Below, piece after piece: positions 28,856 through 39,980 of a DNA stretch of 64,000 nt. Source of the DNA: Piscibacillus salipiscarius JCM 13188 (GTDB taxonomy: Bacteria > Bacillota > Bacilli > Bacillales > Alkalibacillaceae); assembly GCF_001311865.1 (NCBI RefSeq), contig NZ_BBCD01000002.1, forward strand, positions 62,001 through 126,000, in the 5' to 3' direction. Numbering within the stretch: position 1 is the first letter of the stretch; each line of letters opens with the position of its first letter. The position numbers were made by a program, and so were the translations under genes. Under the pieces are notes generated by a model. That model saw only the letters and a list, made by a program, of their open reading frames with translations. It was not told where the DNA came from and made no database searches.

Positions 28856-30146
28856 ATGAATACCATTAGGGAAGATTTTGAAGAACGGATTGAAGAGAAT
28901 GAACTTCTCAATTGTATGCGATGCGGTTTCTGCTTGCCGGCTTGTCCAACTTATGTTGAGACTAAAAGCGAAGTTCACTCGCCTAGAGGGCGAATTGCAT
29001 TAATGAAGGCCGTACGTGATGGAGAAATCAAAGAATATGAAGAAGTTGAGCATTCTCTTAACGTGTGTCTAGGATGCAGAGCATGTGAGCCAGCATGCCC
29101 TGCCGGGGTTAATTATGGTCATATGCTGGAAGAAGCACGTGCCATTTTTGAAGAACATAAAAACCATTCTTTTAAAGAAAAAACTGTTAGAAAAACCGTG
29201 TTTCATAAGTTATTTCCTAATCAAAAACGAATGGAGCAAGCGACAAGTCTACTTAGCTTTTATCAAAAATCAGGACTTCAAAAAAACGACTCGAAAACTT
29301 GGTTTTATGAAAATACTTCCGAAACATATGCAGCAAATGGAACGTGCCCTGCCCAAGGTCAGTCAGTCAAAACAACCGGAGGAGGCGATCTTTAAAGCTG
29401 AAGGAGAAACAAAAGCAACGGTTGCCATGTTTCGCGGCTGCTTAATGGATACCATGTTCCGCGAGACGAATCAATCGACTATTAAACTATTGAACAAGGC
29501 CGGTTGTGACGTTGTTGTACCCGATACGCAAAATTGCTGCGGGGCTCTACATGGTCATAGTGGTGAAAAGCAAGGTGCACTTGAGTTAGCCAAACAAAAT
29601 ATTGAGGCTTTTGAACAGGTGGACTGTGATTATATTATCACCAATGCTGGAGGATGCGGTGCTTTTCTACATGATTATGATTACTTGCTAAAAAACGATG
29701 CTAAATGGTCTGAGCGGGCTGAATCGTTCGTTAGCAAGATTATCGACTTCTCCAGCATTTTAGTAGAGCTAGGTTTTATGGATCATCATCTTGACGTCCC
29801 TTCACAAGTCGTCACTTATCAAGACTCCTGTCATTTGAGAAACGTCTTAGGGGTATCTGAAGAACCACGTCGGTTAATTCAGGCCATTAATGGCGCAGAT
29901 TATGTGGAAATGGAAAAAGCGGATTCATGCTGCGGGTCTGCAGGGATTTATAATATCACCCAGCCAGAGATGTCCATGCAGATTTTAGACCACAAGATGG
30001 AACATGCAAGGGCAACTCAGGCACGTACAATTATTACTTCTAACCCTGGATGTTTAATCCAAATGAAACTCGGAATCGAGCGTGAAGGTCAATCTGATGT
30101 CATACGAGCCATTCATTTAGCAGACTTTTTGCTTGAGGCATTATAA
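28856..30146 (+). CDS. glcF: Glycolate oxidase iron-sulfur subunit GlcF (one frameshift)
   Basis: Two 4Fe-4S clusters (CMRCGFCLPACPTYV and CLGCRACEPACPAGV) pass electrons from GlcD. The CCG domains (NCCGALHGHSG and DSCCGSAGIYNI) complete the family pattern. The frame breaks at the A7 run 29280-29286: with six A it reads LQKTTRKLGFMKILPKHMQQ. About 430 residues. AAGGTGGTG precedes the ATG. No GlcE-type second flavoprotein is present. Confidence 0.92.
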
Positions 30147-30153
30147 TGAAAAC

Positions 30154-30194
30154 AAGGCTGTTCCTAAAGTTATAAAACTTATAGGAACAGCCTT
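30154..30194. terminator. Bidirectional terminator, glcF / peptide ABC operon
   Basis: Long stem AAGGCTGTTCCTA...AACTT / complementary arm ending at 30194, with T-rich sequence on both sides, between the convergent stops at 30146 and 30200. Confidence 0.9.
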
Positions 30195-30199
30195 AATTT

Positions 30200-31173
30200 T
30201 TAATCATACAAATGACATGCTACCCAATGATCTTCTTCTATCTGCTTAAATTCTGGCTTTTCTTCAGCACATCGTTCATGAGCCATCGGACATCTCAATC
30301 GGAATGGGCATCCTGATGGAGGATCACTCGGATCGGGCACATCCCCTTGCAAAATTACTCGTTCTTTCTTTTCTTTTGGGTCAATACTTGGTATAGCCGA
30401 TAATAAAGCTTTTGTATAAGGGTGTAATGGATTTTCATATAACTTATCTGTTGAAGCAAGCTCCATCATCTGTCCTAAATACATGACTCCGACCCGGTCA
30501 CTCAAATGCTTAACAACATTTAAATCGTGCGAAATAAAAATATAAGTCAGGTTAAATTCTTTCTGTAACTTAATTAATAAATTAAGTATTTGAGATTGAA
30601 TCGACACATCTAGTGCTGATACCGCTTCATCTAAAATAATTAATTTAGGGTTTAGTACTAATGCTCTTGCAATACTAATTCGTTGCCTTTGACCACCACT
30701 AAACTCATGTGGATAACGATCAAGTTGGTCCTTTGATAAACCAACTTTCTCGATCATATCAGCTGCTTTTGCTCAGCTTCTTTCTTAGTAGCCATTTTGT
30801 GGGTTAACAACGGTTCCATCAATAATTTCTTCACGGTCATTCTAGGGTTTAATGAACTATAAGGATCTTGGAAAATTAATTGCATATTCTTCCGCATCTG
30901 TCTAAAAGAGCGCTTATTCACATCTAACAAATTATCCCCATAGAATAATACTTCTCCTTCTGTTGGTTCATGTAATCGGAGTATGGCACGCCCTGTAGTA
31001 GATTTCCCGCATCCACTTTCTCCAACTAAAGAAAATGTTTCATTTTCCTTCACATCAAAGCTGATGCCATCCACTGCTTTAACATAGCCATAGGTGCGTT
31101 TTAAAACACCGCCTTTAATCGGAAAATGTTTTTTTAAATTTTTAATTTCTAACACTTGTTGTGTATCGGTCAT
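30200..31173 (-). CDS. Peptide ABC transporter ATP-binding protein, OppF/DppF type (one frameshift)
   Basis: Walker [19 protein letters not shown], signature [15 protein letters not shown], Walker B LIILDEAVSALD and the OppF C-terminal cysteine region GCPFRLRCPMAHERC. The start is ATG 31173 (MTDTQQVLEIKNL) behind GGAGGA; longer upstream reading overlaps the previous gene. The frame breaks near 30765 in the helical region between Q-loop and signature (KQLI / ADMIEKVGLSKDQLDRY). About 324 residues. It is the last gene of the kinase-murR / anmK-murQ-hydrolase-importer cluster. Confidence 0.9.
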
Positions 31174-32163
31174 GGGCTTCTTCCTCCTCTTCATGTAACC
31201 AACATTTACTCGAATGGTCATCCTGAATTTGATAGAGTGGAGGCTCTTGTTCAAAACACCGCTCCATCGCATAAGGACATCTCGTCGCAAACCTGCAGCC
31301 CAAATCTTGATAATGATCAGGTGTCGGTACATTTCCTGGGATCGAATATAACTCTTCAGATTTATTTCCTAACGAGCGTATAGATGACAATAAACCTTTC
31401 GTATAAGGATGAGCTGCTTCCTCGAATATTTTTTCGACAGTCGATTCTTCTACAATTTGACCAGCATACATGACCGCTACCCTTTCACACGTTTCTAATA
31501 TGACCCCTAAGTCATGCGTGATCATAAGGATAGCCGTATTGTGCAGATCAGAAAGTTCGTTCATTAAATCTAAAATTTGGGCTTGTATAGTTACGTCTAA
31601 AGCAGTAGTGGGTTCGTCAGCAATTAATAACTTAGGTTGACATATCAACGCCATCGCAATCATCACACGTTGTCTCATACCACCCGACAACTGATGTGGA
31701 TATTCCTTCATGATTTGTTTAGGGCGCGAGATTCCTACTCTTTCCAACATGTCAACGCCCATTTGATACATTTCTTCTTTACTATAGTTGTTATGAATCT
31801 TTAATACTTCAAGTAGTTGATATTGAATGGTATATAAAGGATCAAGTGCAGTCATCGGCTCTTGAAAAATCATAGAGATTTCACTACCACGAACGTTACG
31901 CATCTCGCTTTTTGATAAAGTAGTTAAATCCTTTTTAGTGTTAGTATTGAGTTCAATCGAGCCTTCATTAATGTCTAGTACGTCTGGTAATAAGTTCATG
32001 ATCGCGAGCGATGTTAAACTTTTACCACTTCCAGACTCCCCTACGATTCCATACTTCATTTTTTTCATCTATTTTAATATTTAATATCTTTAATAATATT
32101 AAATTCTTTCTTTTTAGTCTTATAATTAATAGATAAATTTTCTATATTCAACAAAGGGTTCAT
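31142..32163 (-). CDS. Peptide ABC transporter ATP-binding protein, OppD/DppD type (two frameshifts)
   Basis: Walker A IVGESGSGKSLTSLAIMN, signature [15 protein letters not shown], Walker [13 protein letters not shown] and the C-terminal CRFATRCPYAMERC. The longest frame lacks the N-terminus: the true start ATG 32163 (MNPLLNIENLSINYKTKKKE) lies behind GGAGG, and two A-run corrections near 32085 and 32055 join it through NIIKDINIKIDEKMKYGIVG. The C-terminus overlaps the start of the next ATPase gene by 32 nt. About 340 residues. Confidence 0.9.
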
Positions 32164-32205
32164 CTTAAACCTCCTCGGTTTGTGGCTATACTTAAAATGA
32201 CGATC

Positions 32206-33035
32206 TTATTGTCTTAATTTAGGGTCTAATAAGTCCCTCAAACTATCACCCAATAAATTAAAACAAAAATCGTAATCACAATTGCACCTGCCGGGAATAA
32301 AATCGTCCATGGCGCAAATTCCATATAAGTTCTAGCATCATTCAGCATAACGCCCCAAGATGGATCTGGTGGTTGTACCCCTAACCCAAGGAAGCTTAAC
32401 GCTGCTTCAGTTAAAATCGCGCCTGATAACGCCAAGGTAATTTGAACAATAAACGGCGCCATGATATTCGGTGTAATATGTCTAATGATAATTAGTGAGG
32501 GCTTTACTCCAATAGCCTGGGCATTTGTAATATATTCGTTTTCTTTAACTGTCATTACTGCTGATCGAACTAGTCTAGTAAAGACAGGCATAAACACAAT
32601 ACCAATCGCAATCATCGTATTAGTCAAATTCGGACCCAATACCGCTATAATGGTAAGGGCAAGTAGTATATCTGGAAATGCAAAGAAGACATCCATAATT
32701 CTCATGATGATTTGGTCAGCCTTACCTTGAAAATAGCCACTGATTAATCCAAATATTAAACCACCTATCGCTCCTATGCCTACCGCAATTAGACCAACTT
32801 GCAAGGACACTTGTGCTCCATATATAATGCGAGAGAAAATATCTCGACCAAATTCATCGGTTCCAAATAAAAATTGACTACTCGGCCCTTCAAGAGTATG
32901 ATTTGTAAACATTTGATCCGGTTTATATGGAGCAATTAAAGGCGCTAATAGAGCTAATATGACAACTAGCACGATACCAATTAATCCAACTAATCCCACT
33001 TTGTCATCTGTTAATTTTTGAAGAAACTCTTTCAT
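32206..33035 (-). CDS. Peptide ABC transporter permease, OppC/DppC type (one frameshift)
   Basis: Inner-membrane subunit with six segments. It has the N-terminal cytoplasmic helix and first segment, the GTDEFGRDIFSRIIYGA motif and the EAA loop IGVKPSLIIIRHITPNIMAP. The frame breaks near 32262 (A/T run after ITIFV): the repaired end is FNLLGDSLRDLLDPKLRQ with a stop at 32206, the usual C-terminus. About 276 residues. It starts 31 nt after the preceding permease gene. Confidence 0.92.
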
Positions 33036-33066
33036 GAAGCATCACACACTTCCTTCGCGTATTGTT

Positions 33067-34011
33067 TTATTTATAAGTGATTCTTGGATCTAAATAGGAA
33101 TAAAGTAAATCTACTAGTAAATTAACCAATACGAACACAAAAGCAATAAACAAAATCGCACCTTGAATCACTGTAAAATCTCTTTGATTGATACTGGTTA
33201 ATACGAGTTGTCCTAAGCCCGGTAATGAAAAGATTTGCTCAATAATGACAGTACCGCCCAGTAAAACACCAATTTGCATACCTATTATGGTTAGAATAGG
33301 AATCATGGCATTTCTAAGAGCATGATTAAAAATAACTAAGCGTTCCTTTGCCCCTTTGGCTCTAATCGTTCTAATAAAATCTTGCCTCAATATTTCTAAA
33401 ATAGAAGAACGAGTCATCCTCATAACAGCCCCAGCCATAGCAGTTCCTAAAACGATGGAAGGTAATAATAGAATTTGAAGATTTTTAATAGGATCTTCAA
33501 AGAATCCAACATATCCAACAGGCGGACTATATGAGAAGGTTAAAGCCAATACAAGTATAAGTACGGTTGCTAAAGCAAAGTTTGGAATCGATACACCTAA
33601 TAACGAAATAATTCTCACTGTGAAATCTGTTTTCGTATTTCTCTTGATTCCTGCAATAATTCCTAGTGGAATTGCAATAATCCAGGAAAGAATGGCAGAC
33701 AGCATAGTTAGTTCAAAGGTAATTTTAAAACGGCTAAGAATGTCCGGTAATACTTCTCTTCCAGTACGCATGGATTCACCAAAATCACCGACTAACACAC
33801 CACTCATCCATGTTATGTATTGTTCTAAGACTGGACGGTCTAATCCGAAGTCTTTTCTTAATTGAGCTAATGCTTCTTCTGTTGCGTCCGTACCTAAAAT
33901 GGTCTGAGCTACATCCCCAGGGATGATACGAAGTGTAAAGAAAATAACCACTGACACACCAAATAGTACAGGTATTAACATTAATAAACGTCTTAAAATA
34001 TATGCATACAT
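33067..34011 (-). CDS. Peptide ABC transporter permease, OppB/DppB type
   Basis: 314 residues, intact. The N-terminus MYAYILRRLLMLIPVLFGVS, the GLDRPVLEQYITWM loop, the EAA loop KGAKERLVIFNHALRNAMIP and the C-terminal LLYSYLDPRITYK are typical. ATG 34011 follows AGGGTGAG; the GTG at 34020 is within that ribosome-binding site and is less likely. A hairpin separates it from the binding-protein gene. Confidence 0.93.
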   Translation of the reverse strand: MYAYILRRLLMLIPVLFGVSVVIFFTLRIIPGDVAQTILGTDATEEALAQLRKDFGLDRPVLEQYITWMSGVLVGDFGESMRTGREVLPDILSRFKITFELTMLSAILSWIIAIPLGIIAGIKRNTKTDFTVRIISLLGVSIPNFALATVLILVLALTFSYSPPVGYVGFFEDPIKNLQILLLPSIVLGTAMAGAVMRMTRSSILEILRQDFIRTIRAKGAKERLVIFNHALRNAMIPILTIIGMQIGVLLGGTVIIEQIFSLPGLGQLVLTSINQRDFTVIQGAILFIAFVFVLVNLLVDLLYSYLDPRITYK

Positions 34012-34031
34012 GTCGCTCACCCTTAATAATG

Positions 34032-34058
34032 AGAGGCTGCTTAAATTAAGCAGCCTCT
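34032..34058 (-). promoter_or_regulatory. Intercistronic hairpin between binding protein and first permease
   Basis: AGAGGCTGCTTAA / complementary arm, a near-perfect palindrome of 27 nt, 8 nt after the reconstructed binding-protein stop. No T run follows on the minus strand, so it is more likely an mRNA-stabilising or partly attenuating stem than a full terminator. Confidence 0.7.
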
Positions 34059-34065
34059 TTTTAAT

Positions 34066-35644
34066 TTATTGTTTTGATACTTCAACAATGTCTTCCCCCA
34101 TCATGAGGATAAGGAGTAAAATTAACTACTGAATCTCTGACTGCTACATATTTCATTGGAGACACAAGAAATAAGTTTGGTGATAATTCTAGTAGGCGTT
34201 CTTGAGCTTTGTTGTAAATTTCCTTACGTTGTTCTTGGTCAACTGTAACCTTACCTTCTTCAACTAGAGAGTCAAACTCAGAATCAGAGAATCCCCAAAC
34301 ATTAGCTGAACCTTCTGTATTAAAGAAATAATTTAACGATCTGTCCGGATCAGTACCAGAACCATTTCTTCCAATAAGAACATCAGCTGATGTGTTAGAC
34401 CAAGTATCTATATACTCGCCCCACTCAATTTGATTAATCTCGGCATTAACACCAATTTCTTTCCACTGTTGCTGTAATAATTGTGCCGTATCTACCATGT
34501 CAGCGTAAGTTGAAGCTGTGGTGATTGTAATGTCAAAACCGTCGGCATAACCCGCTTCTTCTAACAGAGATTTAGCTTTTTCAATATCATGCTGGTAAAG
34601 TTCGTGACTTTCAACGTCTATTGCCCAATCACCCATAGACGGTGCTACAGGTCCTGAAACAACTGCATCACCACTCCATACAATATCGGTAATGGCTTGA
34701 CGGTTTGTCGCTAAACTTAGAGCCTGCCTTACTTTCGGATCATCTAGTGGTTCTGCATTTACATTAAATCCTACATAGCTATACTCTAAAGATTGATAGT
34801 CTTTCACTTCAATGTTCTCTTCATTACTGATTAGTTCAGCTGATTGCGCCGTTAAAGTGGTTAAATCAACTTCACCTGTACGAATGGCAGATAGTCTTGC
34901 TGATTCCTCTTTCATCGTATAATAAATAACTTCATCTAACTTCGGCTGCCCATCAATAAAATAATTTTCATTTTTTACTAGATTAACTCTACTATCAGCA
35001 ACCCACTCTTCAAATTTAAATGGACCTGTACCAACTGCCACCTGCTGCAAGTCCCCGTTCTCTTCAATCACTTCCTGGTCAACAATAGCGGCACTTGCAT
35101 TCGTTAAGTTAGATAAGAAAGTTGCATCAGGATTACTTAGATTGAACTGCACTTCATAATCCCCTACAACTTCTATACTTTCTACATTTGAAAAATAAGA
35201 TGCAATATGCGATGCTGTTTCTTCTGCTAAAATTCTTTCGAAACTGTATTTAACATCTTCAGCTGTGACTTCATTTCCGTTATGGAATTGAACACCTTCA
35301 CGCAATGTAAACACATAAGTCGTATCATTTGGTTGATTCCACTCTTTTGCTAAGTCAGGCACAACCTCCATGTTCTCATCAAACGAGACTAATCCACTAT
35401 AAACTTGAGAGTAGATTCTAACAGATGAATGTGCAGGTGTTTTATGAGGGTCTAACCCCGCAGGCTCTTGATCATTAGCAATTTTCAGCACCTGTTCTGC
35501 ATCGGTTTCTTTTGCCTCTTCTCCCTCTGTGCCTTCATTTTGCGAATCTGAATCATCATTTCCTCCCACGTTCGTACAAGCAGCTAGTACTAACACGAAT
35601 AAAAGCAACACACTTACTAGTAACCCTTTACGATTAAACATCAT
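34066..35644 (-). CDS. Peptide ABC transporter substrate-binding lipoprotein (C-terminal frameshift)
   Basis: SBP_bac_5 family. The signal peptide MMFNRKGLLVSVLLLFVLVL ends in the lipobox LAAC (Cys about residue 23), followed by an acidic linker. Then LDPHKTPAHSSVRIYSQVYS, TYVFTLREGVQFHNGNEVTA and GTGPFKFEEWVADSRV are family segments. The G5 run near 34100 should be G4: the end then reads HDGEDIVEVSKQ with a stop at 34066. About 526 residues. As first importer gene after the MurQ/AnmK/hydrolase genes, it may bind muropeptides, which is inference. Confidence 0.92.
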
Positions 35645-35659
35645 TTTCTCCCCTTTTAA

Positions 35660-36704
35660 TTATATAAATTCATCCATAATCGCCTTAAAGACTTCTTCAC
35701 GAAAACCTTGTAAATTTTGAGGCTGTTTCGTATTTAAACGATTAGTCAGTAAAACAACATTCAATTGATGTCTGGTACTATCCAAATTGCAGTTCCCGTA
35801 AATCCTGTATGGCCCATCCCCGCTGGAAACGGTCTACCTGAATGCCAGCCTAATCCCCTTTGACCTACTTGATTTTCTAAAGACTGATTGATCAGTTCTT
35901 CGTTTAGGAAGACTTCATGGTTATAAACTCCTCCTTTCAAATATAAATCATTCAATTTAATAAGGTCCTTTACTGAACCAAACAACCCGGCATGTCCTGC
36001 TTGACCGTTAAAAAGTAATATGTATTGCCATCGTTTACTTCGCCAATGATCGGTTGATCTGTTTGACGCCATTGATTAAAGTCTAAACCCCGATTTTTGC
36101 ACATGCCCATCTCTGTACGATTACCGAATTCAGTAGCGGCTATATTACTAGCGTTCAAAGGACCATAAGAAAAGTCACTACTTAGTCGTTTATTAAGATT
36201 TTGGTTCACTATTTGGTTAAGATCGGTAGAATACTCATGCTCCAACACTTTACCAAGTAACATATAGTTCAAATCACTGTACTCAACTTTTTCTCGTCCA
36301 TCATGCTTGATCTCAATATCATCTAATAGTTTAAAAAAGTTTCTTTCAGGTAAATGAGTATAAAAAGGATGCCATGCTTTTATCCCTGAAGAATGAGTTA
36401 ATAACTGATGAATAGTAATAGACGATAATTCCTTTTGTTGAATAGGTAAGCAATCACCTAATTGTGTTTTTAGCGATAACTTCTGATTTGTAATTAATCT
36501 AAGTATTAAGGTAGACGTGACAATTTTAGTTAAACTCGCTAAATCAAAAACCGTCTCACTAGTAACTTTTTGTGATTGATTTATATTCGTATAGCCAAGT
36601 GATTGTTCAAATACTAAATCATCATCCTTAATAACTGTACAAACGGCACCTGAGAAATACTCCCTCTCTAAATATTGATCTAGGATCGATTTCAACAATT
36701 GCAT
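35660..36704 (-). CDS. Serine hydrolase / class C beta-lactamase-like protein (two frameshifts)
   Basis: Penicillin-binding-protein fold. The SxxK nucleophile is in DLASLTKIVTST, the Tyr motif in VEYSDLNYMLLG, and the third motif is HTG in GMGHTGFTGTAIWIVP. No signal peptide follows ATG 36704 (MQLLKSILDQYLEREYFSGA, behind GGGGAG), so it is probably cytoplasmic. Frames change near 36005 (after KQDMPGC, leading into GQAGHAGLFGSVKDL) and near 35763 (PDIN / LNVVLLTNRLNTKQ). About 348 residues. Similar genes (ybbE) sit in the B. subtilis murQ operon, so a role in trimming imported muropeptides is likely. Confidence 0.88.
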
Positions 36705-36776
36705 AATAACTCCCCAATTGAGCATTTGTTTTTCTACTTTTCTAAAAATTTTATTTAAAAAATAATGTGAATATAC

Positions 36777-37678
36777 CTATCTACTATTTCCAATCGCTTC
36801 TCTTACAAAGCCTTGAGATTGTTCTAACAGTAATTTAGCCTGACTATAATCCACATTTGCGAGGATCATGACAATAGCTGGTTTTACTTTGAACCCTGTT
36901 TTTAACAGAACCTCTTCAGCCTCTTCATAGCTAACATTTGTCGCTTCATGCACGATCTTTTTACAACGTTCCTTCAACTTATAATTAGTAGCATTAACGT
37001 CTACCATTAAATTCTGGTAAACCTTCCCGTATTTAACCATGGAAGCTGTAGAAACCATGTTTAAAATCATTTATGGGCAGTAGCAGCCTTCAGTCTTGTT
37101 GATCCAGTAAGAATCTCAGGTCCCGTTATAACTTCAATAGCAATATCGGCATACTCGCTGATTTCTGAGCCCTCATTACTGGAAAGACTGATTGCTTTAG
37201 CTCCAATCTTCTGCGCATATGACAAAGCACCCTTCACATATGGAGTTCTACCACTTGCCGCAATACCAATGACGACATCGTTTTCAGTTATGCCATGTTC
37301 TTTAAGATCATGAACTCCTAGATCAAAATCATCCTCTGCCCCTTCTACTGCTACCATTAAGGCATCCATTCCACCAGCAATAATCGCCTGAACTTTTTCA
37401 GGTAACGTACTGAACGTTGGAGGACATTCAACGGCATCCAATAATCCAATTCGACCACTCGTACCTGCTCCAACATAAAACAACCTACCCTCATTAATAA
37501 AAGAATGATAGACTGCCTCAACTGTTTCCTCAATTTCAGGTAGGACTTTATTAATCGCTTTCGGAATTAATAAATCTTCTTCATTCATCAGTTGCAGGAT
37601 ACTATCTGTTGACATTTGATCCAATTGCTTTGATTTAGGATTATGCGTTTCTGTTGTTAATTTAGTTAGTTTTTTCAT
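36777..37678 (-). CDS. murQ: N-acetylmuramic acid 6-phosphate etherase MurQ (one frameshift)
   Basis: Cleaves the lactyl ether of MurNAc-6-phosphate to GlcNAc-6-phosphate and D-lactate. SIS domain: VGAGTSGRIGLLDAVECPPT (catalytic Glu) and VIGIAASGRTPYVKGA. The frame breaks near 37075 (TRLKAATAHK / MILNMVSTASMVKYG), where one base restores AATAQKMILNM-type sequence. The C-terminal helical domain ends EAIGNSR. ATG 37678 follows AGGAAGG. About 300 residues, normal. It lies between anmK (27 nt) and the hydrolase gene (72 nt). Confidence 0.95.
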
Positions 37679-37705
37679 CAATAAACCTTCCTAATTAAAA
37701 ATTTA

Positions 37706-38876
37706 TTACCAAGAGATTTTTCCCATTACCACTTGCTTCTCGGCACCAGTAGCAGCTGGTAAATTATTCGGCTTTTTATTAAAGCCTAAATACCCTAGCA
37801 ATGCAAAAACAATCGCTTCCTTAGCATCCATATTCATCCCAAGCTCTTGTGTAGAATGTACCGTGACATGATTCGATAATTGTTTCTCTAAATTAACTAT
37901 AAGGTGCCTGTTATTCCAACCTCCACCACTAATATAAATGGATTCAATGTGATCCGTCTCTACATGATAGCGAAGCGACCTAGCTAAAGTTTGAACCGTT
38001 AACTCAGTTATAGTCGATATTCGATCTAGTTCACTAATACGTTTATCATCCGCTTCTTTCCATAACTTTTCAGCATATTCAATACCGAATTGTTCTCTTC
38101 CAGTACTCTTTGGTGGAAGTTTTGAATAATATGGGTGATTCAATAATTCATTTAACCATTCTGTATGAACTTTCCCACGGCTTGCATACTTACCATCGGG
38201 GTCAAATGATTCCTTTCCGTTTGTATACCAATTCACAAAGGCATCTATTAACATATTACCTGGTCCTGTATCGTACGCTATGACGTCTTCAGGTTTACAA
38301 GCTTTTTTTTAAAACGGTTAAGTTTGAAATACCACCGATATTAACTAGTATTCTTCCACTGTGTTCTGAACGAAGTAAAGTGTAATCTACAAACGGAACT
38401 AATGGGGCACCCTGACCGCCCACCGCAATATCCCTTGTTCTAAAGTCCCCAATGGTAGGGATACCGGTTTTCTCCGCAATAACACTAATATCCCCGATTT
38501 GTAAGGTGCTCGGTTGATGTAGAGAATCGTCTTCGTGAATGATTGGGTCATGGTAGATCGTTTGGCCATGTGAACTAATTAAATCAATGTCTTCATGACT
38601 TAACCCGGACTTTTGAATCGTGGTATTGACTGCGTTTGCAAATACATCACCTAACAACATATTCATTGATGAAATATCAGGTGATTGACTGCTCGGTTGT
38701 ACGATTGACCGTAATCGCTCACTTAATTGATGACTATAAGGCACTGTAGAAAAATGTACGAGGTTAAAATCTATGTTCCCATTTTGTTCTTCAAAATCCA
38801 CAATGGCTACATCAACTCCATCAAGAGATGTACCAGACATGATTCCACAGACTCTCATCCGAGTATTAGTCTCCAT
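37706..38876 (-). CDS. anmK: Anhydro-N-acetylmuramic acid kinase AnmK (one frameshift)
   Basis: Hydrolyses and phosphorylates 1,6-anhydroMurNAc to MurNAc-6-phosphate, the MurQ substrate. The N-terminal CGIMSGTSLDGVDVAIVDFE, SSHGQTIYHDP and TIGDFRTRDIAVGGQGAPLV are diagnostic; the C-terminal half has YDTGPGNMLIDAFVNWY-type sequence and YISGGGWNN. The frame breaks at the T8 run 38303-38310 (should be T7: VLKKACKPEDVIAYDTG). About 390 residues, full length. The start ATG 38876 lies 20 nt from a candidate catabolite-response element. Confidence 0.95.
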
Positions 38877-38895
38877 TAAACAGATTCCCCTTTTA

Positions 38896-38909
38896 TGTAA
38901 GCGCTATAA
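38896..38909 (+). promoter_or_regulatory. Candidate catabolite-response element upstream of anmK
   Basis: TGTAAGCGCTATAA matches TGWAANCGNTNWCA at 13 of 14 positions, just upstream of the anmK start and probably overlapping its promoter. A MurR operator could also lie in this 115-nt gap. Confidence 0.45.
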
Positions 38910-38991
38910 TTATAATATTAATTGAATTAAAATAAAAATCAATATTATCAGTAAATTAATAAAATAAATATTTCATGATTCTACAAAAATA

Positions 38992-39032
38992 AAAACACTC
39001 AAAATCAGGATGGCCCCGTTATCGAGTGTTTT
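38992..39032 (-). terminator. Terminator after murR
   Basis: AAAACACTC (38992-39000) / GAGTGTTTT (39024-39032), 9 bp with a long loop, followed on the minus strand by TTTTTATTTTT. It splits the kinase-murR pair from anmK onwards. Confidence 0.8.
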
Positions 39033-39039
39033 GATATTT

Positions 39040-39912
39040 TTATTTCTTCTTTTTCACTTTATTTTGTAAATCTCTAATAGCTGTACGTGTTGAGTCTAAA
39101 TAATCGACTGTTTGTTCATAAGATTTAGAAGCTAAGCACATAAACAAAATATCTATAACGTGGAGCTGAGCTAATCGAGATGATGTTGCTCCACTTCTAA
39201 ATGAAGCTTCCTTTGTTGCTGAAGTATATAAATTAATGTCCGCTTGATCCGCAACCATTGAGCGTCCATATTTAGTTAAACTGATGGTCTTGGCTCCTTG
39301 AGAATTAGCAATCTCAAGAATTTTAGCTACTTCATGTGTCTCACCGGAGAAAGAAATTCCAAATACAATATCTCTCTCATCCGTATTCGCCACTGCAGTT
39401 GCGGCCATATGTAAATCTGTTAAAACAAATGCTGCACGGTTAATCCTTATTAACTTTTGATAAGCATCAATGGCAGGAATACTTGAAGCCCCAACGCCAA
39501 AAATGTAAATTCGATTGCCTTCTAACAAAGCATTTACCGCCTGATTTAAGCTATCTGTGTCTATTAAATCAGCTGTCTCTTGAATCGTTTGTACACTATT
39601 TAATGTAACCTTTTCTATCGTAGTCGTGTGAGGCTCATTAGGTTCAATGTCTCTAAATTCCATCACGTCATTACGCTGAAGGTCTCCTGCTACGCGTAAT
39701 TTTAACTCCTGAAAACCTTTTAATTTTAGTGATTTACACAATCGAATGACAGCCGCACTACTTGTTTCGCTTTCTTTTCCGAGCTCAGTTGCTGTCATAT
39801 TAATGGCTTTCTCAGGATAATCTAGAATAAATTGAGCAATTTTCCGTTCAGAAGGAGGAAGTTTACTTTTCATTTCATTTAACATAAAGATTCCTGCATT
39901 GGTACGTCCCAT
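39040..39912 (-). CDS. murR: MurR/RpiR family transcriptional regulator
   Basis: 290 residues. N-terminal RpiR helix-turn-helix (LPPSERKIAQFILDYPEKAI, ESETSSAAVIRLCKSLKLKG) and C-terminal SIS sugar-phosphate domain (IYIFGVGASSIPAIDAYQKL, GISFSGETHEVAKILEIA). In the context of murQ/anmK it would sense MurNAc-6-phosphate, as MurR does. ATG 39912 has AAAGGA 9 nt upstream; the upstream TTG at 39918 is also possible. Intact. It lies 68 nt after the kinase gene. Confidence 0.88.
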   Translation of the reverse strand: MGRTNAGIFMLNEMKSKLPPSERKIAQFILDYPEKAINMTATELGKESETSSAAVIRLCKSLKLKGFQELKLRVAGDLQRNDVMEFRDIEPNEPHTTTIEKVTLNSVQTIQETADLIDTDSLNQAVNALLEGNRIYIFGVGASSIPAIDAYQKLIRINRAAFVLTDLHMAATAVANTDERDIVFGISFSGETHEVAKILEIANSQGAKTISLTKYGRSMVADQADINLYTSATKEASFRSGATSSRLAQLHVIDILFMCLASKSYEQTVDYLDSTRTAIRDLQNKVKKKK

Positions 39913-39980
39913 ATTCAAATTTCCTTTCTACGTTTTATATGATCATTAATTTTACTATCCACAATTATGCCATATCATGT

